A model generated the notes under the pieces. It saw only the letters and a program-made list of their open reading frames with translations, searched no databases and was not told the DNA's origin. The translations under genes and the position numbers were made by a program. DNA of 64,000 bases from Planctomycetota bacterium (lineage in GTDB: Bacteria > Planctomycetota > Uabimicrobiia > Uabimicrobiales > Uabimicrobiaceae). Below, in pieces: positions 44,272 through 53,176 of the stretch (within the stretch, counting starts at the first letter, position 1; each line of letters begins with the position of its first letter). Where the stretch lies: positions 1-64,000 of the forward strand of contig JAJDCR010000159.1 in the NCBI GenBank assembly GCA_029260735.1. Reading direction: 5' to 3'.

Positions 44272-44285
44272 AAGAGAGAATTAAT

Positions 44286-44324
44286 AAGGCTTTGTCTCAA
44301 AATGAAATTTTGAAACAAAGCCTT
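44286..44324. terminator. Hairpin between convergent permease and PEP-CTERM genes
   Basis: AAGGCTTTGT (44286-44295) pairs with ACAAAGCCTT (44315-44324), and inner TCAAAAT pairs with ATTTTGA; one mismatch in 18 pairs. It probably ends transcription from both sides, although T-runs are modest. Confidence 0.75.
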
Positions 44325-44369
44325 GCTTTAGTAAATTTTTGACCTGTAAAGTTTCGGAAAGAGTCTACT

Positions 44370-45056
44370 TTATTTTCTCTTTCTAAACCCTAGTAAAGTC
44401 AAAGAAGCCAAACCGAGTAGTACGATACTGTTTGGTTCTGGTACCGCTTCTGATTCAAATGTGTATGTTACGCTCAGAGTTGCACTAGCAAAGGTCTGTT
44501 GATTGACTTCATTATTACCACCACCGAGCGATACTAGCGTTTGTATTTGAGTGGTAAGATCATATCCAAAAAACTCACCTGCTCCTATAAAACCTGCGTT
44601 CAAGCCAGCAAAAAGCTCCTCGTTTACAGTCAAAGTTTCATCAAAACTAGCGCTCTCATTTGGATCTAAATTGAATGAGCCTAAAAAAAGAACTTCATTT
44701 TCCATAGCTTCTAGAGGATCATCAAGGGGCGGACTTGTCATATTAACAAGTTCTCCATTAAATTCCTCTGCTACTGTTACAAGAATGAATTGTTCATTGT
44801 TAGCACTCTCGTTAGTGATGGTACCAACAGTATTTATCGATGCTTCTATAGTAACAACAACATTAAGTAATGTGCCCAAAGACCCATCAAACTTTTCCAC
44901 CCGCAGCTCTTCATCCGTAAGATCAGTTAGAACGTTGTCAAAACTGTCAGAGAAGACTATTGTTTCGTCTGCACTTGCATTAAAATTGATAAATGCCACC
45001 ATTATAGTGGCTACAATAATACATCTTAATGTAAAATTTTTTGTTGAAAATATCAC
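44370..45056 (-). CDS. PEP-CTERM protein, choice-of-anchor E-like
   Basis: About 228 residues. After a signal peptide (ending NFNASA) comes a beta domain with KFDGSLGTLLNVVVTIEAS and LATASLTVTYTFES-like strands; these match the 'choice-of-anchor E' pattern. The end is VPEPNS, a Leu-rich helix and RKRK. The GTG at 45056 has GGAG seven bases upstream, which is better than the in-frame ATG or TTG further up. It lies between the exporter genes and the TPR gene but is not in an operon with either. Confidence 0.8.
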   Translation of the reverse strand: MIFSTKNFTLRCIIVATIMVAFINFNASADETIVFSDSFDNVLTDLTDEELRVEKFDGSLGTLLNVVVTIEASINTVGTITNESANNEQFILVTVAEEFNGELVNMTSPPLDDPLEAMENEVLFLGSFNLDPNESASFDETLTVNEELFAGLNAGFIGAGEFFGYDLTTQIQTLVSLGGGNNEVNQQTFASATLSVTYTFESEAVPEPNSIVLLGLASLTLLGFRKRK

Positions 45057-45686
45057 CCTTTTTCTCCAATCCTTGTGAAAAAACATCGTCTGTACTATTT
45101 CTGACAAATTTTGTATTCACAGAAAATACCAGAATTAAGTAAGACAAATTAAAAAAATATTATTTTTAAAGTAAACACTGCTCAGTTAATCAGGGGGATT
45201 CCACTTTAGTAAACCAAGAAACGGTTCTTTTTAGTGGGAAAGCAACCCAAAAAACTATTTATAGCCAAAAGAAGTTTTTAGGTTATAAATTTAGCGTAAA
45301 TGTTTACTACAATATGATATACAATTTACAGGAAAAATCAAACAAATTCTTTAAAAAATATATATATGTAATATATAAAGATATATCTGTAATTCTTTAG
45401 AATAAAATAAACCTAAAATAACCTAAAATAATAAAAGAGTGACGAGTAGTAACTTTAAGTGAAGAAAGGTTATCTTAAGGTGGTGGTGGTGGGTGGTGCT
45501 GATAGTGGTAATTTTATTATTGAGACAAGTATTTTCTTGCCTCAATAATTTTTTCGAGAAGATAATTGGTTTACTCAAAGCAATGTCTTGAGGTTTTGAA
45601 ATAAGTTAACCGACGTTGTCGTCTCCTAATTTATCCCCAAACTCCGGTATTGCAGCTCGATTTTGTCCCATTCTCTCTTGTATTTT
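45057..45686. other. Long AT-rich intergenic region
   Basis: 630 bases without a convincing gene. It contains AGTAAACA near 45170 and its inverse TGTTTACT near 45300, a GGT-rich run near 45480, and a hairpin with T-run at 45517-45554. The last is oriented for a plus-strand transcript for which no gene is visible. Confidence 0.5.
45517..45554 (+). terminator. Orphan terminator-like hairpin
   Basis: TTATTGAG (45517-45524) pairs with CTCAATAA (45541-45548), followed by TTTTTT. It best fits termination on the plus strand, where no gene precedes it. It may instead serve the minus-strand TPR gene that ends at 45687. Confidence 0.55.
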
Positions 45687-48635
45687 CTAAGGTAAGTTAT
45701 TTAATAACTCCTGCGCTTCTTTTTTCTTCTTTTCTGATTCTTTATTTGCTAAAACTTCACGGAGTAATTTTTTCGCCTGTTCCTTCTTATCTAGTTTTAG
45801 ATAAGCCTCAGCCAAACGGAATTTATAGGAAATTTTCTGGGGCGAAATTTGAAGTGCTTTGGCAAAGTGTTTTTCTGCCTTATTCCATTTTTTACCTTTA
45901 AAGTAAATTGAGCCTAAAGTGTCTAAAAATGGAGCAAAATTCGGTATTATTTTATTGGCTCTTATGGCATATTCTAGAGCTTGTCTTAACTTAGGAGGAG
46001 AACTTTTTGCCATTAACCAAGCAGCATTGTTACAAGCATGGGCGATTCTTTTTCTATTTTCTTCTGTTTCTGCTAAATTTATGATCATTTGAAAAGTGGC
46101 AAGGGCTTGCTCATTTTTTCTTCTAACACTATAATTGTTAGCTAGCTCCATAATCATAGTGGCGTTTTCTTTGTGCATGGGTAGTGCCATAACCAAAAAC
46201 TTTTCCGCTTCATCAAAACGGCCTTGGTGGTTTAAGGAACGTCCGACAAAAGCATTAATGTAAGAAGGCCGGTCTGGTTCACTGGCGAGAGAATCCACTA
46301 TAGTTCGAAATTCATCTGATTTACGAGTTCTCTCCATTAATATTGCTTGCAAATAGCGAACAAATTGCGTTCTCTTGAGCAACCTAGAGAGTTTTTTGTG
46401 TAGTTTTGCTGCAGTGTGAGAGTCTCCCATTTCGGTAACTAAAAGCACAGTTAGAACAGGGGTAACATTCATTTGTTGTTTTTTGGCAAATTGAATAAGC
46501 TCTTTTACCCCTTCTCTAGTTGCTTTATCTGAAGGAGGAATTTGAGCTAATTCATTTTGAGCTTTAGTAAAATCGCCTTTTTTGAGATAAATCATGCTGC
46601 GAGTAAAGCGGACTAAGCCTTGGTGTGTTTTTGTTTTATTAAGCATTTTATCACTATGCTCTAAGGCTTTTTCCAAATTATTATTTTCTACTAAAGCAAC
46701 ACAATACAGCATACCCACTAAAAGTTTTTCCGGTTTTAGATGGACGAATTTAGCCAGCTTATCTGCCGCTTGTGGCCACTTTTTATCAAGAAACAATGCA
46801 AAACCTTGTCTGATTATGATCTCAGAATCATTTCCCTCTTCCCCATATGCTTTAATTGCTTCTTTTTGTTTCCCCAATAGTCGATAAATATCACCTAGCA
46901 ATTTCTTTTGTGTACTGGTTTGAGGTTTAATTTTCTCCAAGTACTTTGTCGCCTCATCATATTTTTTGTCACGATAAGAAATATTAGCTAAAAGTTCTAA
47001 GTAAATGGGCTTAGTTGACTCCATTTTGTTATATTTTTGAAGAATGCCTAAGGCTTTCTGATTTTGCCTCATTTGATAATATAAATCAGCTAATTCGAAA
47101 GGAACTCTTTTATGGTAAGGCTCTTCTTTTAAAATTTTTTCGTATTGCTCAATCGCTTTTTGAGGTTCTTGAGAAGACGTGTATATGTGCGCTAATAATT
47201 TCCAAGCGGACAAGCGAACGGTTTCGGCTTCACTGGCTAAATGAGCATATTCTCTTGCCTTCTCATAATTTTGAATAAGTAGATATTTTCGGCCTAAAAG
47301 TAAATAAAGGGAGTGAGGATTTGCTTGATTTTCGCCTAGAAGCAGGTGTAGTTTTTCTATAACCTCTTTGCTGTTACCCTCTAAAATGGCCCTACGTTTG
47401 TCAATATTAAGACTATTCTCTAAAAGTGACAGTTCTTCATACAAGTATTGTGTTTCTTGCATTTTATCGCGAGTAATTATGACGAGAGCTTTAAGTTCAC
47501 GAAGTTTTGTGCTTTCAGGTATCTTATCCAAATACTTATCGCAGTGATTAATGGCTTGTTGAACTTGATTTTCTTCGATAAGTAGTTTCACCAAAAGCTG
47601 ATGGGCTGGAATGTAGCTGGGCTTTTGCAGGGCTAAATTTTCCAGTTCTTTAATTGCCAATATAGTTTTACCGACTTTATCATAAGACCATGCCAGTAAA
47701 TAACGTAAGTTACTTAATTCTAATTTACGTTGCCGGGCAAATTCAAAATCAGCAATGGCCTCTTTATATTGTTTTTTTCTTAATAGTAAAGCTCCTCGCG
47801 CATAAAATAGTAGCGGTGAAATTTCCAACTTAGATGGTTTTTTACTAAAAACAGAATCAACGACCTTTTCCAATTTGTCCATATTCTTGGATAGCAATAA
47901 AACTAGGCTTAGTTTAGTAGCGGTCTGAAAAATTCTTTTTGGATTTTTTTCATAAAGATAGGTAAATTGTTCAATAGCCTCATCCAGTTGATTGCTGAAT
48001 TGATAATAATCACCCAATTGATTGCGTATGTATAGCTGATCCGGTTTTATTTGCAAGAATTTTTTGAGAATGGCTATGGCATTGTCGACATCTTTTTCTT
48101 GCCAGTACACTTTGGCCAAATTGCTATAGGCATCTGGTTTATCACTAGCTAACTTAATCGCTTTTAGAAATTCTATTTTAGCTTGGCCAGTTTGTTTTAG
48201 AAAGGCTAAGACCAAACCTTTTTGATTAATTGTCTCGGCATTGCCTTCATCTATTTGTAGATAATCATTACAAATGGCTAAGGCTTCCAGGTATTGCTTG
48301 TTTGCGACATAGTTTTTCATTAAAACTGTATATATCTTTTGATCCTTGGGGAACTCAGAAATTAATTTATTCAAAACAGAAATACTTTCCTCATTTTGGT
48401 TATTGCGTTGATAGCTTTCTGCAAGATACATGAGTAATGTTTTCTTTTTTGGATAAACTTTATTCGCGGCATTGAATTCAATAATAGCTTCAGCATGTTT
48501 ATTTTTCTCAAAATAGAGTAGTCCTCTTTTAAAATGCTGTGCATATCGTTTTGATGGCCGGAGAAAATAAACCCCCAACGCGATCCCTACCAAAAGTAGG
48601 AGAATGAATGATGAAATAAATAGCTTTCTAAACAT
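45687..48635 (-). CDS. Large membrane-anchored TPR protein
   Basis: About 982 residues. A signal-anchor (MFRKLFISSFILLLLVGIAL) is followed by more than twenty TPR units along the whole length, for example EAIIEFNAANKVYP, NAIAILKKFLQIKPD and KAEKHFAKALQISPQ. It resembles the PrsT-type TPR proteins linked to PEP-CTERM/exosortase systems, but it lacks a lipobox and the link is only by likeness. The TPR part should lie in the periplasm and hold proteins together. AAAGGGAAAATT precedes the ATG at 48635. Monocistronic. Confidence 0.8.
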   Translation of the reverse strand: MFRKLFISSFILLLLVGIALGVYFLRPSKRYAQHFKRGLLYFEKNKHAEAIIEFNAANKVYPKKKTLLMYLAESYQRNNQNEESISVLNKLISEFPKDQKIYTVLMKNYVANKQYLEALAICNDYLQIDEGNAETINQKGLVLAFLKQTGQAKIEFLKAIKLASDKPDAYSNLAKVYWQEKDVDNAIAILKKFLQIKPDQLYIRNQLGDYYQFSNQLDEAIEQFTYLYEKNPKRIFQTATKLSLVLLLSKNMDKLEKVVDSVFSKKPSKLEISPLLFYARGALLLRKKQYKEAIADFEFARQRKLELSNLRYLLAWSYDKVGKTILAIKELENLALQKPSYIPAHQLLVKLLIEENQVQQAINHCDKYLDKIPESTKLRELKALVIITRDKMQETQYLYEELSLLENSLNIDKRRAILEGNSKEVIEKLHLLLGENQANPHSLYLLLGRKYLLIQNYEKAREYAHLASEAETVRLSAWKLLAHIYTSSQEPQKAIEQYEKILKEEPYHKRVPFELADLYYQMRQNQKALGILQKYNKMESTKPIYLELLANISYRDKKYDEATKYLEKIKPQTSTQKKLLGDIYRLLGKQKEAIKAYGEEGNDSEIIIRQGFALFLDKKWPQAADKLAKFVHLKPEKLLVGMLYCVALVENNNLEKALEHSDKMLNKTKTHQGLVRFTRSMIYLKKGDFTKAQNELAQIPPSDKATREGVKELIQFAKKQQMNVTPVLTVLLVTEMGDSHTAAKLHKKLSRLLKRTQFVRYLQAILMERTRKSDEFRTIVDSLASEPDRPSYINAFVGRSLNHQGRFDEAEKFLVMALPMHKENATMIMELANNYSVRRKNEQALATFQMIINLAETEENRKRIAHACNNAAWLMAKSSPPKLRQALEYAIRANKIIPNFAPFLDTLGSIYFKGKKWNKAEKHFAKALQISPQKISYKFRLAEAYLKLDKKEQAKKLLREVLANKESEKKKKEAQELLNNLP

Positions 48636-48953
48636 AATTTTCCCTTTTGAATTGCTTTGAAGTCCACCCTGTAGCAAAGTCTAAATGGTTAAAAAAAAGA
48701 AATACTGTTATCGTATGGTACAATTACAATCTATAAAATCAAAGTAAATTTACGATATTTAGGAGGGGGATCTCTAAGATTTGAACCTAAAACTTAGGAT
48801 TAGAAGCAATATGGGCTAGATAGAGACGTAGGGAGCTAGGAAGGAAATAAAGCTATGTTTGTTTTGGTGAGCAGTGTATTGTTTCGGAAAGGTAAGGGAA
48901 GTTGATTCAAAAGAAGTCCCTAGCAAAGAACTAGGGACACACTTTATCGCTAC
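48636..48953. other. Intergenic region with a TAGGGACACAC repeat
   Basis: 318 bases without a gene. GTCCCTAG (48916-48923) and CTAGGGAC (48931-48938) form a hairpin near the end of the small membrane-protein gene and contain the inverse of the dispersed GTGTCCCTA word. The rest is AT-rich promoter-type DNA for the TPR gene. Confidence 0.5.
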
Positions 48954-49178
48954 CTAGCTTGTTCCACCCGTCATAAGAGCAATAGGGCTAACCTCAAGCA
49001 TCTTACTACCCTTGGTTATCGCAAAAGCAGAGGCCGCTAGCATAATAAGAGAATAGATGAAGTCAGGAGTCAATCCAAAGCTGACCTCGCCCATAATAAG
49101 ATTAAATATGGTGTAAATTCCCAGGAAACTTCCCCCAGCAACCCACATCCAGGCACGCTCTTTCAATTTTTCGTCCAT
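48954..49178 (-). CDS. Small two-helix membrane protein
   Basis: 74 residues, two hydrophobic segments (about 10-30 and 37-57) with few charges between, and a short tail ending TGGTS. AAGGAG lies eight bases before the ATG, so it is a real gene. No family is recognised. It sits next to the exporter permease and the twin-peptide genes. By position it could be an immunity or accessory protein, but there is no sequence proof. Confidence 0.65.
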   Translation of the reverse strand: MDEKLKERAWMWVAGGSFLGIYTIFNLIMGEVSFGLTPDFIYSLIMLAASAFAITKGSKMLEVSPIALMTGGTS

Positions 49179-49300
49179 AATTTAGACTCCTTTTGAACCG
49201 AAGATTAGATTCTTTTGGTTTTGACTTAGTATACCAAATTCTAAAAAAATTGTCAAAAAATCTCCTCTTTAACATCTCTTTTAGATTGCGAAAACAAAGC

Positions 49301-50458
49301 TTATTTTCGCAAAACTTCAGCTACTTTTAAACGAGCAGCCGTCCAGGCGGGAAGGAAGCCTCCGATTACGCCCAGAACAAGAGAAACTCCAATAGCAAAA
49401 AAAACAACCTTGGGAGTGATGGTGATGTTGTAAGAAATCTCACTTAGGGTTTGCCATTTTGTAATAGAAAAGTTATTCAAGGGAATTAAGAGGAGAATTC
49501 CAATAATACCACCACAAAAGGTGATAAAACAGCTTTCTATAATAATGCAAAAATAGATCGCTATTTTGGAGAAACCAATCGCTCTTAGTGTGGCAATTTC
49601 TTGAGTTCTAGAAGAGACCATTCCGTACATCGTATTTATGGTCGAAAAAAAACCTGCAATCGACATAAGAGAAAAAATGAGGATAGCCAAGAATTGAAAA
49701 ACTTGAATGGTTCCATCGATGCGGCTTTCGTAATAGGCTTTTTCTTGGTAGACAGAAACTTTAAAAGCTTTGTTCTCTTCCAGCTCTTTTTTTACCTTAT
49801 CAAAATTTTCAGGCTTTTCTAAAGTCACAACAATAGCATTGTAGCTATTCATTTTGAAGTTACTTAAGGCTTGCTCGACATCTACCCAAATTTCAATATC
49901 GTAACCAGGTCCCAACGCTGTGAAATGCCCAACCACTTTCCAGTTTTGCTGACCAAGTTCAATTTCTTTTCCTACTTCTAGTTGAGGAAATTTATCGGCC
50001 AAGTTTTGCCCTATCATTATTTCGTTTAGACCCGTCCGAAAAATTCTCCCTTTGGTGATCGTAATATTTTTCTGAAACTGAGCAATTTGGGGATGCACTC
50101 CTCGTAAACGAACAAAAGCTTGGTTTGTCGCTCCTAAACTTCGAGGTGTATTCATAAGAGAAACAATCTCGGGGGCAGCCAAAACAAGCTGGTTTTGACT
50201 CTTAATTCCAGAAAGAGAAGAAATAAGATAAAAAGTTTCCTTAGAAAGAAAACTAGATGGAAAACGCCGGGTTCCTTCTTGTAAAACAAGAATATTGGCC
50301 GAGCTTCCGACATTTTTTCGAGCCTCTTCTAATCCTTCCCGAACTGCAAAAGATATTGCTAAAATAAAAACCGCTAAGCCAATCGTGAGAGCTGTAATAA
50401 AACTACTGTTCCAACGAACAACAACATTTTTTATATTGTAGGTCAGGGGAATTGCCAT
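49301..50458 (-). CDS. MacB/FtsX-type ABC transporter permease
   Basis: 385 residues. N-terminal helix in SSFITALTIGLAVFILAISFAV, a periplasmic domain (about 45-250) and three C-terminal helices with the FtsX core SSRTQEIATLRAIGFSKIAIYFCIIIES. It has no ATPase domain. The 'ALTIGLAVFIL' start is a pattern known from planctomycete MacB-like permeases. It is divergent from the first secreted peptide gene with 255 bases between. It probably pairs with the other permease, the FHA adaptor and the ATPase at 53.2 kb. Confidence 0.87.
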   Translation of the reverse strand: MAIPLTYNIKNVVVRWNSSFITALTIGLAVFILAISFAVREGLEEARKNVGSSANILVLQEGTRRFPSSFLSKETFYLISSLSGIKSQNQLVLAAPEIVSLMNTPRSLGATNQAFVRLRGVHPQIAQFQKNITITKGRIFRTGLNEIMIGQNLADKFPQLEVGKEIELGQQNWKVVGHFTALGPGYDIEIWVDVEQALSNFKMNSYNAIVVTLEKPENFDKVKKELEENKAFKVSVYQEKAYYESRIDGTIQVFQFLAILIFSLMSIAGFFSTINTMYGMVSSRTQEIATLRAIGFSKIAIYFCIIIESCFITFCGGIIGILLLIPLNNFSITKWQTLSEISYNITITPKVVFFAIGVSLVLGVIGGFLPAWTAARLKVAEVLRK

Positions 50459-50602
50459 AAAATCTTCCTCTAAGGTCTCTTAGATACTGCACCTAAATTT
50501 TGTCATGTTTTTTCTTTGTTTCTAGATTAACAAGATCGGAGAGAATTTTCACGGAAATATTTTTAGGTGCCTTGGAAAAGGCGGGAAAAAATCTATTATT
50601 CC

Positions 50603-50631
50603 TTGCACTGTTTGGAAGAATGCAATAGAAT
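50603..50631 (+). promoter_or_regulatory. Promoter of the first secreted-peptide gene
   Basis: TTGCAC (50603-50608), exactly 17 bases, then TAGAAT (50626-50631). The transcript would have a leader of about 75 bases before the ATG at 50714. Confidence 0.75.
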
Positions 50632-50713
50632 GGAGGAGTTAAGAGTTTATGGGTCTTTATTTAATAAATTCTAAATGATTCTAATAGTTTTCAATATTCT
50701 ACGGAGGTCGATT

Positions 50714-51034
50714 ATGAAAAAACTTCATATTTCTGTGATCGCTGTTTTTGCTTGTTTTGTTGCTTGCTTCGCTCTTGCAATTAATAATACAGCAGACAAT
50801 AGTGAAATTTTAGGGAGTTCCACTCCTGTTGAGTTGAGCGTAAATCCTCAAGCTAGTATTGCTCCTGTCTACGCTGCAACTCCTGCAGTTGCTACCGCTG
50901 TTGCCGCTACCGTTGGTGCTGCTGCTAGTGCTGTAAACGCAGTCGTTAATGTAGCTCGCTTCTTTCGCGGAGGCAAAGCCGCCAGTTATCAAATTAACGA
51001 TACTGGTGTTATGATGTTCCACTTGGATGAATAG
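50714..51034 (+). CDS. Secreted peptide precursor 1 (SdpC-like role proposed)
   Basis: 106 residues. A signal peptide ends near residue 22 (CFALA). A polar stretch follows, then a 33-residue Ala/Val-rich hydrophobic segment (52-84) with small-residue spacing like a glycine zipper, and a polar C-terminus ending MMFHLDE. No cysteine remains after the signal. GGAGG lies six bases before the ATG. A paralogue of identical length is encoded at 52775-53095; residues 78-106 are identical between them. The two genes flank the SdpA/SdpB-like pair. The shape fits a membrane-active peptide released from a precursor, but no known toxin sequence is matched. Confidence 0.75.
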   Translation: MKKLHISVIAVFACFVACFALAINNTADNSEILGSSTPVELSVNPQASIAPVYAATPAVATAVAATVGAAASAVNAVVNVARFFRGGKAASYQINDTGVMMFHLDE

Positions 51035-51088
51035 TTAGATTCGGGAGGGCTTTGCCCTCCTAAATCTCAAAATAAGAAAAATTATTTG

Positions 51089-51742
51089 ATGTCGAAAAAA
51101 AGAACCGAATACATTATTCTCAGTGCTACCCTGGTAATTTTTATTTTCTATTGGTCCTCGACCATTCTGTATAACTCTCCTAATAACTACGTCAAAATCC
51201 AATTTTCTGGCTATCTAGATTTCTTTGGAAAGTTCTTTGAGCAGAGATGGAATTTTTTTGCTCCCCCTCCGACCCATAACAATCGATTGTACTACTCCTT
51301 TATTCATAAAGAAAATCCAAAGAAAGTGCTTGCCTTTGAAGTTTTTACGGCACTTCTGGAGCGGAAACGAGCCAAACACCCCTTTAACACAACGGAAGAT
51401 GTTTTAGACTACATCCTTTCGGGAAGTGTTTCTAATATCAATGAAATTTTAGTTAACGGGGTAAAGATCTCTAAAGCAAAAAATCCAGAAGAGCCAGATG
51501 AATTTCACCAAAAGAAAACTCGCGAAAATTTTTTAGAAAATGCAAAAAATACTCCCGAGTATCAGACTTTAAGAAACTATGCTAAAGTTATCGCTAAAAA
51601 AAATAACGTCACCATAGAAAACTACAAGGTAAAGATTACCATCACCTTAAAAGAAATTCCCAAATTTGTCAATCGACACGAAGACCAAAAAAATTCCGTC
51701 GAAAAAGTTTTATTTCAAATACCTCTTTCCGAATTTGATTAG
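51089..51742 (+). CDS. SdpA/DUF5819-like partner protein
   Basis: About 217 residues. One N-terminal helix (about 8-28), then an extracytoplasmic domain with FGKFFEQRWNFFAPPPTHNN. The pattern Q-x-W-x-FFAP-x-P is shared by SdpA-family and DUF5819 proteins that accompany HTTM membrane proteins. The remaining part is charged and without recognised motifs. Typical SdpA is about 160 residues, so this one is longer. In Bacillus, SdpA works with SdpB to mature the SDP toxin. The HTTM gene starts 14 bases after the stop, so they are an operon. Confidence 0.6.
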   Translation: MSKKRTEYIILSATLVIFIFYWSSTILYNSPNNYVKIQFSGYLDFFGKFFEQRWNFFAPPPTHNNRLYYSFIHKENPKKVLAFEVFTALLERKRAKHPFNTTEDVLDYILSGSVSNINEILVNGVKISKAKNPEEPDEFHQKKTRENFLENAKNTPEYQTLRNYAKVIAKKNNVTIENYKVKITITLKEIPKFVNRHEDQKNSVEKVLFQIPLSEFD

Positions 51743-51756
51743 GGCGTGCCCTCCTT

Positions 51757-52689
51757 ATGGAAAAACTTGCCAACATTCTCTACACCCAACCGAAACATTA
51801 TGTTTACTTATCCATATTTCGGGTTTATATTTGCTTTCATCTCTTAAAAAAGTTTATTTTCCTCTGGCCTAGTTTAGATACTATCTACGGGGCTAATAGC
51901 TTTGCCTCTCCTTATAACGACTTATTGGCTTCGTTTGTTAGCTTAGATTTTCTCCATGCCAATTATAAAGTACTTCTCTTTGTCTACCTGACTTTGGTAC
52001 TTCTTTATCTATTTGGAATTGGAAAACATTTTACGGCTTTAGGAGTCTATTTTTGTTTAGAGTTATTTCAGCGACTCAATTTCTACATTCTCAATGGAGG
52101 AGACAATCTTCTAAAATTTTTCCTCCTCTATATGGTATTTTGCGATAGCTACCAATACTTAAGTTTAAAAAAGACAAGTTATAAAAAAGAATTGTTAGAA
52201 AAAATCTCCTATCTTTTAACTAACTTGGGAAGATTTTCTATTTGTTTGCACTTGTGTATGGTTTATTTAATCACAGCTATGCATAAAATGCACTCAAAGG
52301 TTTGGTTCAATGGCGTAGCTATTTACTATACACTTTCATTAGAGCGTTTTGCCGGAAGCCGCCTCAATCCAATTATAGCTGAAAATGGCTTTATCGTAAC
52401 CATGGCAAGTTATGGGACTCTTTTTTGGGAAATGTATTTTCCGGTTTTGGTTTGGTTCAAAAAGCTACGGATTTACTTAATGCTTTGTGGGGTGGGGTTA
52501 CATCTGGGTATCTATTGGTTTATGATGATACACGATTTCCAAATACTTTTTTTGATGAGCTACGGCTTTTTCTTTACAGATGAAGAATGGAAAGCTGGAT
52601 TACATCGCTTAAGTCGTTTGCCTGGTTTAGCTTTTTTAGAAAAAGCTTTTCATTTAGAAACAGACTTTAAAGAAAATAAGCAAAGTTAG
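51757..52689 (+). CDS. HTTM-domain membrane protein (SdpB-like)
   Basis: 310 residues with about seven to eight helices. HTTM signatures are FRVYICFHLLKKF near the N-terminus, LNFYILNGGDNLLKFFLLYMVFCD in the middle, and MVYLITAMHKMHSKVWFNGVAIYYTL later. The family is related to vitamin-K-dependent gamma-carboxylase membrane parts and includes SdpB, needed to make the mature SDP toxin. No soluble carboxylase domain follows. There is no Shine-Dalgarno before the ATG; the upstream bases contain a GGGCGTGCCC variant of a dispersed repeat. Translation may depend on the upstream gene. Confidence 0.8.
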   Translation: MEKLANILYTQPKHYVYLSIFRVYICFHLLKKFIFLWPSLDTIYGANSFASPYNDLLASFVSLDFLHANYKVLLFVYLTLVLLYLFGIGKHFTALGVYFCLELFQRLNFYILNGGDNLLKFFLLYMVFCDSYQYLSLKKTSYKKELLEKISYLLTNLGRFSICLHLCMVYLITAMHKMHSKVWFNGVAIYYTLSLERFAGSRLNPIIAENGFIVTMASYGTLFWEMYFPVLVWFKKLRIYLMLCGVGLHLGIYWFMMIHDFQILFLMSYGFFFTDEEWKAGLHRLSRLPGLAFLEKAFHLETDFKENKQS

Positions 52690-52692
52690 TTC

Positions 52693-52720
52693 TTGTATTT
52701 TTGTGCAAAAAAAATATAAT
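52693..52720 (+). promoter_or_regulatory. Promoter of the second secreted-peptide gene
   Basis: TTGTAT (52693-52698), 16-base spacer, then a perfect TATAAT (52715-52720). It begins just after the HTTM stop, so the second peptide can be made at high level without the upstream genes. Confidence 0.75.
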
Positions 52721-52774
52721 AAAATTCTTTTGTTTATGACTCTTATTTTTTTTATTATCCAACGGAGGTTCGTT

Positions 52775-53095
52775 GTGAAAAAACTCCATATTGTAACTAT
52801 TGCCATTTTTGTTTGTTTCGTGACCTGTTTTGCTTTTGCTCTTAACAACACAGGAAATAACGAAGAAATCTTGGGAACTTCTACTGCTGTTCAACTAGAA
52901 ATTCATCCTCAAGCTAATATAGCACCTATTTATGCGGCAACTCCTGCGGTCGCAACTGCAGTTGCAGCAACTGTTGGAGCTGCTGCTGGGGCTGTTAATG
53001 CTGCCGTGAATGTTGCGCGATTTTTTCGCGGAGGCAAAGCGGCCAGTTATCAAATTAACGACACTGGGGTTATGATGTTCCATTTGGATGAGTAG
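52775..53095 (+). CDS. Secreted peptide precursor 2 (paralogue of peptide 1)
   Basis: 106 residues from a GTG start; ACGGAGGT is at the same place as in peptide 1. Signal peptide to about residue 22, then EILGTSTAVQLEIHPQANIA, the same hydrophobic segment with PAVATAVAATVGAAA identical, and an identical last 29 residues from VNVARFFRGG to HLDE. In the final 26 codons eight differ and all differences are silent. This shows strong selection on the peptide end. It lies in the same direction as peptide 1 and the SdpA/B-like genes and converges on the exporter ATPase. Confidence 0.75.
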   Translation: MKKLHIVTIAIFVCFVTCFAFALNNTGNNEEILGTSTAVQLEIHPQANIAPIYAATPAVATAVAATVGAAAGAVNAAVNVARFFRGGKAASYQINDTGVMMFHLDE

Positions 53096-53176
53096 AGCAC
53101 TCTCCACCTAAGAGAAAGTTGCCATTTAAAGTGCATCTTTCTCTTTAAAATAAGAAACTAAAAATAAGAAACTAAA

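Noticed and set aside
45687..48635. Assignment as PrsT, the exosortase-linked TPR lipoprotein
   Set aside because: There is no lipobox cysteine and no exosortase or polysaccharide genes next to it; TPR likeness alone is not enough.
48775..48835. Possible tRNA-like T-loop (GATTTGAACCT) on the minus strand
   Set aside because: No acceptor stem or anticodon arm could be folded around it.
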